Of a stretch of DNA of 24,378 nucleotides, positions 7,751-15,285 are shown piece after piece. This DNA is from Acidobacteriota bacterium (lineage in GTDB: Bacteria; Actinomycetota; Acidimicrobiia; Spongiisociales; UBA5794). The notes under the pieces are model-generated. The model did no database searches, was not told the DNA's origin, and saw only the letters and a list, made by a program, of their open reading frames with translations. The stretch is from contig SMXV01000041.1 in the NCBI GenBank assembly GCA_004356175.1, positions 1-24,378 of the forward strand. Direction: 5' to 3'. A program made the position numbers and the translations under genes. The first letter of the stretch is position 1. Each line of letters begins with the position of its first letter.

Positions 7751-8260
7751 ATGGCCAACCAGTACAGCGAGCCGCCAGAACTGAAAATCGACCTGTCCAA
7801 GACGTACTCCGTTGTGCTCCACACAAGCGCCGGTGATATCACGGCAGACCTGTACGCAGCGGACGCACCTCAGACCGTCAACAACTTCGTATTCCTCGGG
7901 AATGAAGGCTTCTACGACGGCGTCATCTTCCACCGTATCATCCCGGGTTTCATGATCCAGGGCGGCGATCCGACGGGAACCGGTACGGGCGGCCCGGGAT
8001 ACAAGTTCCGGGACGAAACCCACTCTCGCACGAGCTACAAGCGTGGCACCCTCGCCATGGCAAACTCGGGACCGCATACGAATGGGTCCCAGTTCTTCAT
8101 CATGCACGCCGATTACGGACTCCCCAACCAGTACACGATTTTCGGCGAGGTGACCGAAGGGCTCAACATCGTCGATGCCATTGCGGCGGGTGCAACCGGA
8201 GCACAGGACCGGCCACACGCTCCTGTCACAATCGATTCCGTCACCGTCACCGAGAAGTAG
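7751..8260 (+). CDS. Cyclophilin-type peptidyl-prolyl cis-trans isomerase
   Basis: A 169-residue single-domain cyclophilin with no signal peptide, so a cytoplasmic folding catalyst of the PpiA/PpiB type. The catalytic core is clear: FHRIIPGFMIQGGD with the active-site Arg62, then GTLAMANSGPHTNGSQFFI, and an NQYTIFGEV stretch before the C-terminal strand. It starts at ATG 7751 with AGGAG at 7740-7744 and a 6-nt spacer, one of the best ribosome sites in the window. It lies 29 nt after the helicase stop in the same direction, so co-transcription is likely. With the lipoprotein FKBP, the window carries prolyl isomerases for both sides of the membrane. Confidence 0.95.
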   Translation: MANQYSEPPELKIDLSKTYSVVLHTSAGDITADLYAADAPQTVNNFVFLGNEGFYDGVIFHRIIPGFMIQGGDPTGTGTGGPGYKFRDETHSRTSYKRGTLAMANSGPHTNGSQFFIMHADYGLPNQYTIFGEVTEGLNIVDAIAAGATGAQDRPHAPVTIDSVTVTEK

Positions 8261-8304
8261 CCAGCCTCCGTTCGGCGAGGGACCACTGCGGGCGCACTGA
8301 TTAC

Positions 8305-8467
8305 TAGTGCCCTGTCCGGTAACGTTTGGGTTGTCGATGTCGATTCAGGGGCGTTGGTCGCAAGGACGCAGGACGAAGGCGTAGTCTGGACTGCGTTGAG
8401 GACGAGGACGCCGCGAGCGGCGTTCCTGGGCGATAGAACAGCGCAGAGGTTATCGGACAGGGGACTA
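8305..8467. mobile_element. MITE-like non-autonomous element with inverted ends and TA/CTAG duplication
   Basis: Two inverted ends, GTGCCCTGTCCGGTAAC (8307-8323) and GTTATCGGACAGGGGAC (8449-8465), match at 15 of 17 positions when one is reverse-complemented. They bound 159 bp with no long reading frame. TA (8305-8306 and 8466-8467) stands on both sides inside CTAG/ACTAGT, so the target duplication could be TA (IS630/Tc1-mariner habit) or CTAG (IS5-group habit). Inside is a further hairpin, ACGCCG-CGAG-CGGCGT (8408-8423). No transposase is in the window, so it would have to be mobilised in trans. It ends 13 bp before the metal permease start and may influence that gene's expression. Confidence 0.7.
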
Positions 8468-8480
8468 GTGTCCAGTCATC

Positions 8481-9335
8481 ATGGACTGGCTGATTGATCC
8501 CTTCTCACACGCTTTCCAGCTACGGGCTCTCGTAGCAGGCTCACTTGCGGCCGTCGTGTTCGCAGTTGTCGGGACATGGGTCGTGATTCGAGGCATGACG
8601 TTCCTTGGGGACGCGCTTGTGCATGGTGTCATTCCAGGAATCGCGCTTGCAGTGCTGTTCGACTTCAATGTGCTACTCGGCGCAGTCGGCGCGGCCCTCG
8701 TCATGATTGCCGGTATCAATTTTGTACACCGACAGACCGAATTCTCAGAGGACACCGGCATCGGACTGCTCTTCGCTGGAATGCTCTCGGTTGGCGTCAT
8801 CTTGATCTCTACAACACCGAATGCGAGCCGGACGCTCACGGCCATCCTGTTTGGCAACGTTCTCGCGGTATCAGCGTCTGACATTGCCGTGCTTGCCGCT
8901 GTCGCGGTCGTATCGGTGGCCGGAACCATGTTGCTGTTTCGCAGACTGGTTGCCTTGTCGTTCAACGAACGAAAGGCCGAACTCCTCGGCCTCAATCCTC
9001 GCGCCACACACGCCATGCTTCTCGTACTGATCACTTTGGCGATAGTCGGCTCGTTCCAGACGGTTGGAACCCTGCTCGTATTTGGGCTAATGGTCGGCCC
9101 CCCCGCTACGGCCGCTTTGTTGGTGAGGAGAATCCCGACGATGATGATCACAGCGGGCGCAATCGGAGTCTTCTCTGTCGTCACAGGACTCGTAATCAGC
9201 TACCACGCTGACACATCTGGATCGGCGACGATGGCACTCATACCAATCGTTCTGTTCTTCACTGTGCTCGGCGCAAAAACAGTCACGACAAAACAACGTT
9301 CATCGGAGACCTCAGTCAAGAACTCAGCGACGTAG
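8481..9335 (+). CDS. Metal (zinc/manganese-type) ABC transporter permease, ABC-3 family
   Basis: A 284-residue integral membrane permease of the ZnuB/MntB/TroC family with about eight hydrophobic helices across the whole length. The family opening is clear: DWLIDPFSHAFQLRALVAG, then GTWVVIRGMTFLGDALVHGV. It would form the membrane channel for high-affinity uptake of zinc, manganese or iron, with a binding protein and an ATPase. Neither partner is present on either side: upstream is a cyclophilin plus the MITE, downstream a convergent whiB. The start lacks a Shine-Dalgarno sequence. A TAGTGT box (8466-8471) spanning the MITE's right junction ends 9 nt before ATG and might act as a -10 element for a nearly leaderless message. 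Confidence 0.9.
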   Translation: MDWLIDPFSHAFQLRALVAGSLAAVVFAVVGTWVVIRGMTFLGDALVHGVIPGIALAVLFDFNVLLGAVGAALVMIAGINFVHRQTEFSEDTGIGLLFAGMLSVGVILISTTPNASRTLTAILFGNVLAVSASDIAVLAAVAVVSVAGTMLLFRRLVALSFNERKAELLGLNPRATHAMLLVLITLAIVGSFQTVGTLLVFGLMVGPPATAALLVRRIPTMMITAGAIGVFSVVTGLVISYHADTSGSATMALIPIVLFFTVLGAKTVTTKQRSSETSVKNSAT

Positions 9336-9377
9336 GTAACTGCCGCTCTTGCGTGTCACCTGATCGATGTCGTTCGT

Positions 9378-9659
9378 TTAGGAAGCTTTGCGACGCTCAC
9401 GATCACGTAAACGTCGTCGCATGCGTCGGCGCTCGCCCGCGTCCATACCGCCCCACACGCCAGCAGATTGGTTGGTGGTCAGCGCGTATGACAAACACGC
9501 CTCGCGCACAGGGCATTCGGCGCAGATCGCCCGTGCTTCCTGGGTCGCGGACTCTTCTTCTGACGCCGGAAAGAAAATGTCGCTCTCGACACCGCTGCAC
9601 GCCGCAGCTTCTCTCCAATCGGCGTCCGATTCCCACATCAAATCGCTCAACGTAAGCAC
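9378..9659 (-). CDS. WhiB-family iron-sulfur transcriptional regulator
   Basis: A 93-residue WhiB-like protein, an actinobacteria-specific [4Fe-4S] regulator that typically acts with the primary sigma factor. The four cluster-binding cysteines are Cys21, Cys46, Cys49 and Cys55, in the usual C...CxxCxxxxxC spacing (CAECPVREAC). The GVWGG turn and a C-terminal basic segment RRRMRRRLRDRERRK for DNA binding follow. The start is GTG 9659 with AAGGGG about 10 nt upstream; an internal ATG at codon 8 is the alternative. It is divergent from the FHA-domain gene and convergent with the metal permease. It resembles general WhiB1/WhiB2-type members more than the redox WhiB7 type, but I cannot assign a paralogue. 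Confidence 0.95.
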   Translation of the reverse strand: MLTLSDLMWESDADWREAAACSGVESDIFFPASEEESATQEARAICAECPVREACLSYALTTNQSAGVWGGMDAGERRRMRRRLRDRERRKAS

Positions 9660-9883
9660 GTGTACCGTACCCCTTCTCTATCCGTGAACCATATAACGAC
9701 TATGGCGGTGTGTGTATTCCTTTTTTTGCCAACATACTCGGCGGATACGACACAACATCCTCCTGTCGAATTGGCAACCAGCAGAAGGCGGAGAACATGC
9801 CGTCCACATTCGCATAGGAACAGCTAGAGCGCTGCGGCATGGCTACTCTGTGCGCGACAGACCGCGAGTTTTGGGGGAGTACG

Positions 9884-10462
9884 TTGCCACTCACCATCAT
9901 GTATCAGGGAGCCGACACGACCGTCGAGAATGACACGACGGCATTGATTGGTTCCGACGCTGCCTCGACCGTCCGCATAGTCCGGCCAGGCATTTCACGC
10001 AAGCATGCAGTGGTGTCCTTCGACGGGTCGGCGTGGAAGGTCGAGGACGCCGGCTCGCGCAACGGCATATTCGCTGATGGACAGAGAATTCAGACAATCG
10101 AAATTTCGGGTGCAACCACGCTCTACCTCGGGCACCCCACCGACGGTGAAGTCATCTCATTCGTGCCAGTCTCTGAAGGGGACCCAACCTCCACCGCCTC
10201 AATCCAGGACGAAATCGACGAGTTTGTGATTCCGACCGAAACAGCAGCAGCCACAACGTCGCGGCGTGATCGAACCTCTGCTACAAAAGTGCAGCAGACT
10301 TCAGCTGGATCAGCATCCGACGCCGAACTCGCTGCCCTGACCGCTGCCCTCCGGGATCAGATCAGCTCCGTCAAAGGCCTGACATGGTCAGTATGGGCAA
10401 TGATTGCGGTCACGGCGGTGCTTTCAGTTATGACGCTATTTGTAGGGATTCTGGGGAACTGA
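9884..10462 (+). CDS. FHA-domain protein with C-terminal membrane anchor
   Basis: About 192 residues. An N-terminal forkhead-associated domain recognises phosphothreonine: LIGSD at the first loop, then GISRKHAVVSFDG, then DAGSRNGIFADGQRI, with the key Ser-Arg and Ser-Arg-Asn residues all present. A Ser/Thr/Ala-rich linker follows. One hydrophobic helix (VWAMIAVTAVLSVMTLFVGI) sits at the extreme C-terminus, making it a tail-anchored protein with the FHA domain in the cytoplasm, presumably reading a Ser/Thr kinase signal. I prefer TTG 9884, which has GGGGGAG 4 nt before it and puts the FHA strand at the N-terminus. ATG 9839 in the same frame adds 15 unremarkable residues and lacks a ribosome site. 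Divergent from whiB. Confidence 0.85.
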   Translation: MPLTIMYQGADTTVENDTTALIGSDAASTVRIVRPGISRKHAVVSFDGSAWKVEDAGSRNGIFADGQRIQTIEISGATTLYLGHPTDGEVISFVPVSEGDPTSTASIQDEIDEFVIPTETAAATTSRRDRTSATKVQQTSAGSASDAELAALTAALRDQISSVKGLTWSVWAMIAVTAVLSVMTLFVGILGN

Positions 10463-10469
10463 TGGGGAA

Positions 10470-10551
10470 GGTTTTCAGCTATCAGCTATCAGTCAGAAGG
10501 ATGGGGCCCAGACGTTCGACAGCTAAGAGCCGAAAGCTAGACGCTTCTTCC
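10470..10551. repeat. Degenerate TCAGCTA-type composite repeat
   Basis: The gap between the FHA gene and the PAC2 gene holds TCAGCTA twice in tandem (10475-10488), two further TCAG units (10489-10496), then an inverted-looking AGCTAAGAGCCGAAAGCTAG and a CGCTTCTTCCTC tail. A similar mosaic lies at 20139-20255. Both sit directly after the stop codon of a minus-strand gene. Confidence 0.4.
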
Positions 10552-11403
10552 TCATGTTTCAAGTTCCGGATTTTGTAAAAACTCCAATACCTCATCGGCA
10601 ATTTCGTCGGCGGATGGTAGATCGTCGGGGATCTTGGTGGTCGTACCGACGCTGTTACCAAGACTCTCGATGAAGGCTGCTGCGTCCGTTCGCTGTGCGA
10701 TTATCTCGTCGAGACGTTCAAGCTGAACTCGTGACTCCTCCTCGAGCTCACTGAGATCGAATTCCGCACCGACCTGTACTGCCACCTTCCGCAAAAGAGC
10801 GAGAACTCCTGTGTGATAGGGCCGACCGACATACTGCGGAACCTGGACCCAGTAGCCGATTGCCTCGATTCCGACCTCCTGGATTGCCGTCCGAAAGACG
10901 GTTCCAGCCGACGAAGGCACGACAATCTCATCGAGGAGCAGTTCGTCGCCGCCCTGTAGCAGTCTGGGGTCGGACGCTGTGCAGAAAACAGGGGGAACTT
11001 CGTCATGGCGAATCGGGGTAGGCACCGCCCCGAGGGTCACGAGATGCGACACACCGAAGCGCTGAGCGAGATTCGCAAGTGCGTCGGAAATCGACTCCCA
11101 AGCAAAATCAGGCTCGTTCCCCACCAGTACGAGTACGTCGCGCCCTGAGGGCTTCACATGGATGATCTCCGTCCGCGGCCACGACACAGTGTGCGGCAGT
11201 CCTGGACCAAAGCGAAGAATGGGACGATTCGATCGGTAGTCGAATATGGAGTCGGGATCGAACGTGACAATCGGCTGTCCCCCTTCGGCGAGCCAGTCGG
11301 CCGCGTCGCTCGCTGCTGAAGCCGCGTCGCCCCAGCCAGCAAGCCCGAACACCATGACCGGATCCTCAAGCGGGGGCGGGGTATGGAGGGTGTACAGGCT
11401 CAT
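10552..11403 (-). CDS. PAC2-family protein (proteasome-assembly-chaperone-like)
   Basis: A 283-residue PAC2/DUF75-family protein. The family opening is visible: a Pro-rich start, then VMVFGLAGWGDAASAASDAADWL. A core with DVLVLVGNEPDFAW and LVTLGAVPTPIRHDEVP follows, and a C-terminal acidic helical segment rich in Glu (ELEEESRVQLERLDEIIAQ). Eukaryotic PAC2 helps assemble the 20S proteasome. The actinobacterial relatives, such as mycobacterial Rv2125, have no firmly established function. It lies 15 nt downstream of the Bpa stop codon in the same direction, so it is almost certainly co-transcribed with the proteasome activator, which supports a proteasome-related role. No clear Shine-Dalgarno sequence precedes the ATG, so reinitiation after Bpa is likely. 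Confidence 0.88.
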   Translation of the reverse strand: MSLYTLHTPPPLEDPVMVFGLAGWGDAASAASDAADWLAEGGQPIVTFDPDSIFDYRSNRPILRFGPGLPHTVSWPRTEIIHVKPSGRDVLVLVGNEPDFAWESISDALANLAQRFGVSHLVTLGAVPTPIRHDEVPPVFCTASDPRLLQGGDELLLDEIVVPSSAGTVFRTAIQEVGIEAIGYWVQVPQYVGRPYHTGVLALLRKVAVQVGAEFDLSELEEESRVQLERLDEIIAQRTDAAAFIESLGNSVGTTTKIPDDLPSADEIADEVLEFLQNPELET

Positions 11404-11418
11404 CGAATCAGGACCGCA

Positions 11419-11907
11419 TCAGAGGTAAAGACCATTGCCGCGTTCGTCGCGCTCTCCAGCTTCAATCGCGCTTTGAAATCGCATCCGTTCGAGCTGCTGC
11501 GATGCCGCCATCTGCTGGGTAATAAGCGATGCCTGGATGCCATGAAAGAGACCTTCAAGCCAACCAACGAGCTGCGCTTGGGCGATACGAAGTTCTGCTT
11601 CCGATGGAGAGGACGTAATCGGAATGAAGACTGCATCGAGTTCTTCCACGAGGTCATCGGATAGAACCTCGCGCAGTTCACCAATCGACTGCTCGTATAT
11701 TGCTACGAGGCGAACCCGGCCTGCCTCGTCGAGAGGTGCAGCCCGTACCTCCTCAAGCATCGCTCGTGTCATCGATGCGATACGTATCAGCTTGGACGGT
11801 TCCGAGACATGGGGCTGAGCCTCGGGCGTGTCTGGTGCAGTATCGTCGTCGGAAATGATCTCAGGTGTCACGGCGTCAGAGCTGGCGGGTTTCGCTTTGG
11901 AATCCAT
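11419..11907 (-). CDS. bpa: Bacterial proteasome activator Bpa/PafE
   Basis: A 162-residue, mostly helical protein of the Bpa/PafE (DUF2587) family, an ATP-independent ring activator that opens the gate of the actinobacterial 20S proteasome. Family stretches are easy to see: RAMLEEVRAAPLDEAGR, then SPSEAELRIAQAQLVGWLEG, then LFHGIQASLITQQMAA. It ends Leu-Tyr-Leu, which satisfies the hydrophobic-Tyr-X tail that docks into proteasome alpha-ring pockets. The frame is open to 11997, but homology starts at ATG 11907. That ATG has TATGCT (11914-11919) exactly 6 nt upstream and no ribosome site, so the message looks leaderless. PAC2 follows 15 nt downstream. No prcA, prcB or mpa genes are in the window. 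Confidence 0.95.
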   Translation of the reverse strand: MDSKAKPASSDAVTPEIISDDDTAPDTPEAQPHVSEPSKLIRIASMTRAMLEEVRAAPLDEAGRVRLVAIYEQSIGELREVLSDDLVEELDAVFIPITSSPSEAELRIAQAQLVGWLEGLFHGIQASLITQQMAASQQLERMRFQSAIEAGERDERGNGLYL

Positions 11908-11913
11908 CAAACA

Positions 11914-11919
11914 AGCATA
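11914..11919 (-). promoter_or_regulatory. Putative -10 box of a leaderless bpa transcript
   Basis: On the minus strand TATGCT ends 6 nt before the bpa ATG, the spacing expected when the A of ATG is +1. No Shine-Dalgarno-like sequence is present between them. I see no good -35 element. Confidence 0.5.
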
Positions 11920-11963
11920 CGGCAACATGCGACAGCGAATACGAGGATGGCCAGCCGGTGCGA

Positions 11964-13514
11964 CTAGGTGGTCGCCACGAACCGAATCATGTGCCATCCC
12001 TCTGCGCCGTTTGGACGAGGTGCCACTCGCAACTCGGACTGGGTCTGGCCAGTCCTGTCGGTCGCTCTCACCCTCAGAGTGTGCGGTCCTTCAGATACAT
12101 CTGTCTCAAACGCCCACTGAATCCAGCTATTGGTCGACAACGGCTCTGTCAACTCAGCGGTCTGCCATGGTCCGTCATCCATCTGTACTTCTACCTGTTC
12201 GATTTCGACGGTCGGCGCCCAAGCAACACCGCCGAATACGTATGTACCGATCGGTATACGACCGCCGGACTTGGGTCGATCCACCCGAGACTGCGTCTTG
12301 ATTGGACCTTCTTTCGCCCAGCCGCGGGGAATCCAATATCCGTCGAAACCATCCCACGTCGTGAGTTCAATCTCTGTGATCCACTTTGTAGCGGACACGT
12401 AGCCATAGAGGCCAGGAATCACAAGGCGAGCAGGGAAGCCATGATTGGCTGGAAGAATCTCGCGATTCATACCAACAGCGAGCAGAGCATCGCGTCCGTC
12501 GAACGCAAGCTCGGTAGGGAACCCAGCGGTCCATCCGTCAACCGATCGGCCAACGATCTGGTCGGCGCCAGGCTGTACACCGGCAAGGTTGAGAATGTCG
12601 GGGAGGGGCACGCCCGTCCACAAGGCGTTGCCAACGAGGTGGTCGCCGACTTCGTTCGATACACATGCGAGAGTCGCATATTTCTCGACGAGCGGCATAT
12701 TGAGAATGTCGTCGTACGTGAGCACAACCTCCTTGTCGACCATTCCATGAATGGTCAAGGTCCACTCCTCTGGGTCGATTGCGGGGACAACCAGCGCAGT
12801 GTCGATTCGATAGAACGTAGTGTTTGAGACAACGATCGGCGCAACCAATTTCAGATCGAAATCATTTTCGCCTGTGGGGTCTTTCTCCGCTGTGAAGGGC
12901 ACGGGTAGATCGAGTGCTTCGAGCTGAGCCTCCGCCCTCGATCGTATCTTCGCCCTTCCGACACCGATCATGAGAACTGACACGGTTGCAGCTGCACCGA
13001 CTGCAAGAAGAAGTCTTCGTCGCTCGATGCTCGGAATGTCGCCATCGGTGACATCGCGCTCTTTGGGCTTCGTCCACTCTCTGATGCCATACCAGGTGAG
13101 AAGACCGACGACTCCTGCGATGAGTGTTGAGACGACGACGATTCCGGTCTCAGCAGCGGCGTCACCAAGCTGGGCGGCGATTCCCACAATCGCGAACAGT
13201 GCGAACCCGATAAGGATCGGCCACGGAGACACCGAGGAATTGTTGCCGAGCAGCCAGCCAAACAGAAGCGCGACAATGACCATGCTCAACCCGAGCACGG
13301 CCTTGTCCGCGGTGCCAAAGGTAGAAATGGCGAACGACTCGAGCCATGCAGGGGTCACGTCGACCACATACGAACCGATCGACGAAATCGCTGACGGAAT
13401 CGACGGCGATAGACCGGCAAGTAGCTCGGTGACGCCGAGGGTCACGGCGACACCAGCCGTACCTGCCCACGCAGATCGACGGCGCGCGTTGACTTTGGCC
13501 TCTATCTTCCCCAT
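11964..13514 (-). CDS. Membrane-anchored molybdopterin-dependent oxidoreductase (sulfite-oxidase family)
   Basis: A 516-residue protein in three parts. First come about five N-terminal hydrophobic helices within residues 15-190, the last after an ERRRLLL stretch. A molybdopterin-binding sulfite-oxidase-type domain follows (about 230-400). Last is an Ig-like Mo-co dimerisation domain (about 415-516, ending GWHMIRFVATT). The Mo-ligating cysteine is Cys284 in ATLACVSNEVGD, and GFPARLVIPGLYGYVSATKW is a further family hallmark. The catalytic part probably faces outward, but the electron donor or acceptor is unknown. I use ATG 13514; the longer frame to 13580 would run into the PolX gene. The gap to PolX is 28 nt and to bpa 56 nt, so it sits inside the minus-strand gene block. 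Confidence 0.9.
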   Translation of the reverse strand: MGKIEAKVNARRRSAWAGTAGVAVTLGVTELLAGLSPSIPSAISSIGSYVVDVTPAWLESFAISTFGTADKAVLGLSMVIVALLFGWLLGNNSSVSPWPILIGFALFAIVGIAAQLGDAAAETGIVVVSTLIAGVVGLLTWYGIREWTKPKERDVTDGDIPSIERRRLLLAVGAAATVSVLMIGVGRAKIRSRAEAQLEALDLPVPFTAEKDPTGENDFDLKLVAPIVVSNTTFYRIDTALVVPAIDPEEWTLTIHGMVDKEVVLTYDDILNMPLVEKYATLACVSNEVGDHLVGNALWTGVPLPDILNLAGVQPGADQIVGRSVDGWTAGFPTELAFDGRDALLAVGMNREILPANHGFPARLVIPGLYGYVSATKWITEIELTTWDGFDGYWIPRGWAKEGPIKTQSRVDRPKSGGRIPIGTYVFGGVAWAPTVEIEQVEVQMDDGPWQTAELTEPLSTNSWIQWAFETDVSEGPHTLRVRATDRTGQTQSELRVAPRPNGAEGWHMIRFVATT

Positions 13515-13542
13515 AGACCTAGATAACGACGTTGCTGGTGCA

Positions 13543-15285
13543 TCAGTTCCGCCGTTCTCCAACCCAGGCAAGAAAATCATCGAGCTGAAGGCAGTTCACG
13601 ACACGGTGCGACGGGACCCATCCCCTTCGCGCCTGAGCGACACCCCACCGTTGGTGGTTGTACGCAGATACGTGGTGCGCGTCCGTCGAGATTGCGAAGA
13701 GCACGTCGGTGGTTTCCACGGCACGGCGAAGCATCGGAGCCGACAGATCGAGCCTTTTCAGGTGGCTGTTGATCTCAAGCGCTGTGCCAGATGAGGAAGC
13801 GGCGGCGAACACCGCGTCAGCGTCAAATTCGATGCCGCCGCGCTTTCCGAGCATCCGTCCGCTTGGATGCCCAATCACGTTCACAGCGGGATTCTCGATC
13901 GCAGCGAGGAGCCGCTCGGTCTGCTCGGCGACGCTCAGCTCAAAGTACGAGTGAATCGACGCAACCCCAAAGTCGAATCCGTCCAGAAAGGTTGGGCTGT
14001 AGTCGATCGACCCGTCTCTTCCGATGTTGAGCTCGGCACCGTGCAGAATCGTGAGAGTCGGGTACGACGGACGGAGGCTCTCAATCTCTCTCCGTTGCCC
14101 GAGCATACGCTCTTCCGAGAGTCCGTTCATCACGAGGTCCTCTGCGTGGTCCGTGATTGCTATGAACTCCATGCCAAGTTCCACGGCGGCGTCGAGCATG
14201 TCGTGCAGGGAGCTGCGACCGTCCCCTGACCAGCTTGTGTGGACGTGCAGGTCGCCGCGCAACTCCTCTTGAGCAATGGGGGCCGGAAGTGTTCCGTTCT
14301 CGGCCGCAGAAATCTCCCCAGTATCCTCTCTCAGTTCAGGTGCTATCCATGGCAGGTCGAGTTTTGCATAGATGTCCGCCTCAGTTTTCGCAGCAACAAC
14401 GTCCCCGGAGTTGACATCAGACAGCGAGTATTCGTTGAGCGTCATACCCCGTTCGATCGCTCTCGTGCGTAGCGCTATGTTGTGTGCCTTTGAACCGGTG
14501 AAATACATGAGCGCTGCGCCGAGCGACTCAGTTGGTACGACACGAAGATCGACCTGTACCCGATCTCCCATAACGATCGACGCCTTTGTCGTTCCCGATC
14601 CGAGAATGGCTGTCACTCCGGGCAGGTTGACGAACGCCTCAACCACGAGCGATCCTGAGTCGGCGGTGACAAGGATGTCTATGTCGCCGATCGTTTCTGA
14701 GAGCCGTCGCAGACTGCCCGCGTACTCAATTGTCAGTACTCCATCGACGCTTTCGAGTTCAGAAATCACACGGTGGGCGGTCTCCATGGCATCGGCAATC
14801 TCCATGCGAGAATCGTCGGAATGGAGGCCGAGGAGCGAGATTGCCTGTGCGATCTTCTCCTCAGATTTTTCCCCAAGACCGGGCAGGGTTCGTAGCTGCT
14901 GCTTCTCGATTGCGCGAGTCAATCCCTCGACATCAACAACCTGCAGGGAGTCCTGCAACAACAGGACCCTTTTCGGACCGAGACCAGGGATCCGCATCAA
15001 CTCGATCATCGATGGAGGGAAGCGGTCCTTGAGCCGCTCGACCTTCGCAATCTCTCCGGTCGACGAGAACTCCAGTATCTTTCGAGCCGTACTGTCGCCA
15101 ATACCGTCGATTTCGGTGAGTTCTGCGAGAGTCATGTCGCACACACGACTCGCGTTTGATGCGATTGCGTCTACGGCTTTCTCATAGGCTCGTGTCCTGA
15201 ATGATTGGCTCTTTCCGTCTTCGAGCTTCGTGTACGAGATGAGTTCACGCAGCGCCGCCATCACCGATTCGTTTGATGGTGTCAC
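13543..15285 (-). CDS. polX: DNA polymerase/3'-5' exonuclease PolX
   Basis: A 580-residue family-X DNA polymerase fused to a PHP phosphoesterase domain, acting in gap-filling and base-excision-type repair. It starts with helix-hairpin-helix units (EIDGIGDSTARKI, RIPGLGPKRV, TLPGLGEKSEEKI). The polymerase palm has catalytic Asp201 and Asp203 in GDIDILV and Asp246 in VQVDLRVV. The PHP domain begins near residue 345 with DLHVHTSWSGDG and shows the metal ligands in AITDH, HGAELNI, SIHSYF, IGHPSG and STDAHH, all intact. The start is GTG 15285 in a GTGA overlap with the exchanger stop, which implies translational coupling. An internal ATG at codon 9 is an alternative. Confidence 0.95.
   Translation of the reverse strand: MTPSNESVMAALRELISYTKLEDGKSQSFRTRAYEKAVDAIASNASRVCDMTLAELTEIDGIGDSTARKILEFSSTGEIAKVERLKDRFPPSMIELMRIPGLGPKRVLLLQDSLQVVDVEGLTRAIEKQQLRTLPGLGEKSEEKIAQAISLLGLHSDDSRMEIADAMETAHRVISELESVDGVLTIEYAGSLRRLSETIGDIDILVTADSGSLVVEAFVNLPGVTAILGSGTTKASIVMGDRVQVDLRVVPTESLGAALMYFTGSKAHNIALRTRAIERGMTLNEYSLSDVNSGDVVAAKTEADIYAKLDLPWIAPELREDTGEISAAENGTLPAPIAQEELRGDLHVHTSWSGDGRSSLHDMLDAAVELGMEFIAITDHAEDLVMNGLSEERMLGQRREIESLRPSYPTLTILHGAELNIGRDGSIDYSPTFLDGFDFGVASIHSYFELSVAEQTERLLAAIENPAVNVIGHPSGRMLGKRGGIEFDADAVFAAASSSGTALEINSHLKRLDLSAPMLRRAVETTDVLFAISTDAHHVSAYNHQRWGVAQARRGWVPSHRVVNCLQLDDFLAWVGERRN

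Noticed and set aside
9719..9729. T-run after the FHA/whiB divergent region start, as an intrinsic terminator.
   Set aside because: No GC-rich stem precedes it on the plus strand, and it lies between divergent genes where no transcript needs to end.
11865..12827. A 320-codon plus-strand open frame.
   Set aside because: It is antisense to Bpa and the molybdopterin oxidoreductase, both strongly supported by family motifs.
12970..13794. A 274-codon plus-strand open frame over the molybdoenzyme N-terminus and PolX C-terminus.
   Set aside because: Low-complexity Thr/Ser/Pro translation, antisense to two real genes.
14372..15187. A 271-codon plus-strand open frame over PolX.
   Set aside because: Antisense to the intact PolX polymerase domain; the translation is Ser/Arg-rich with no motif.
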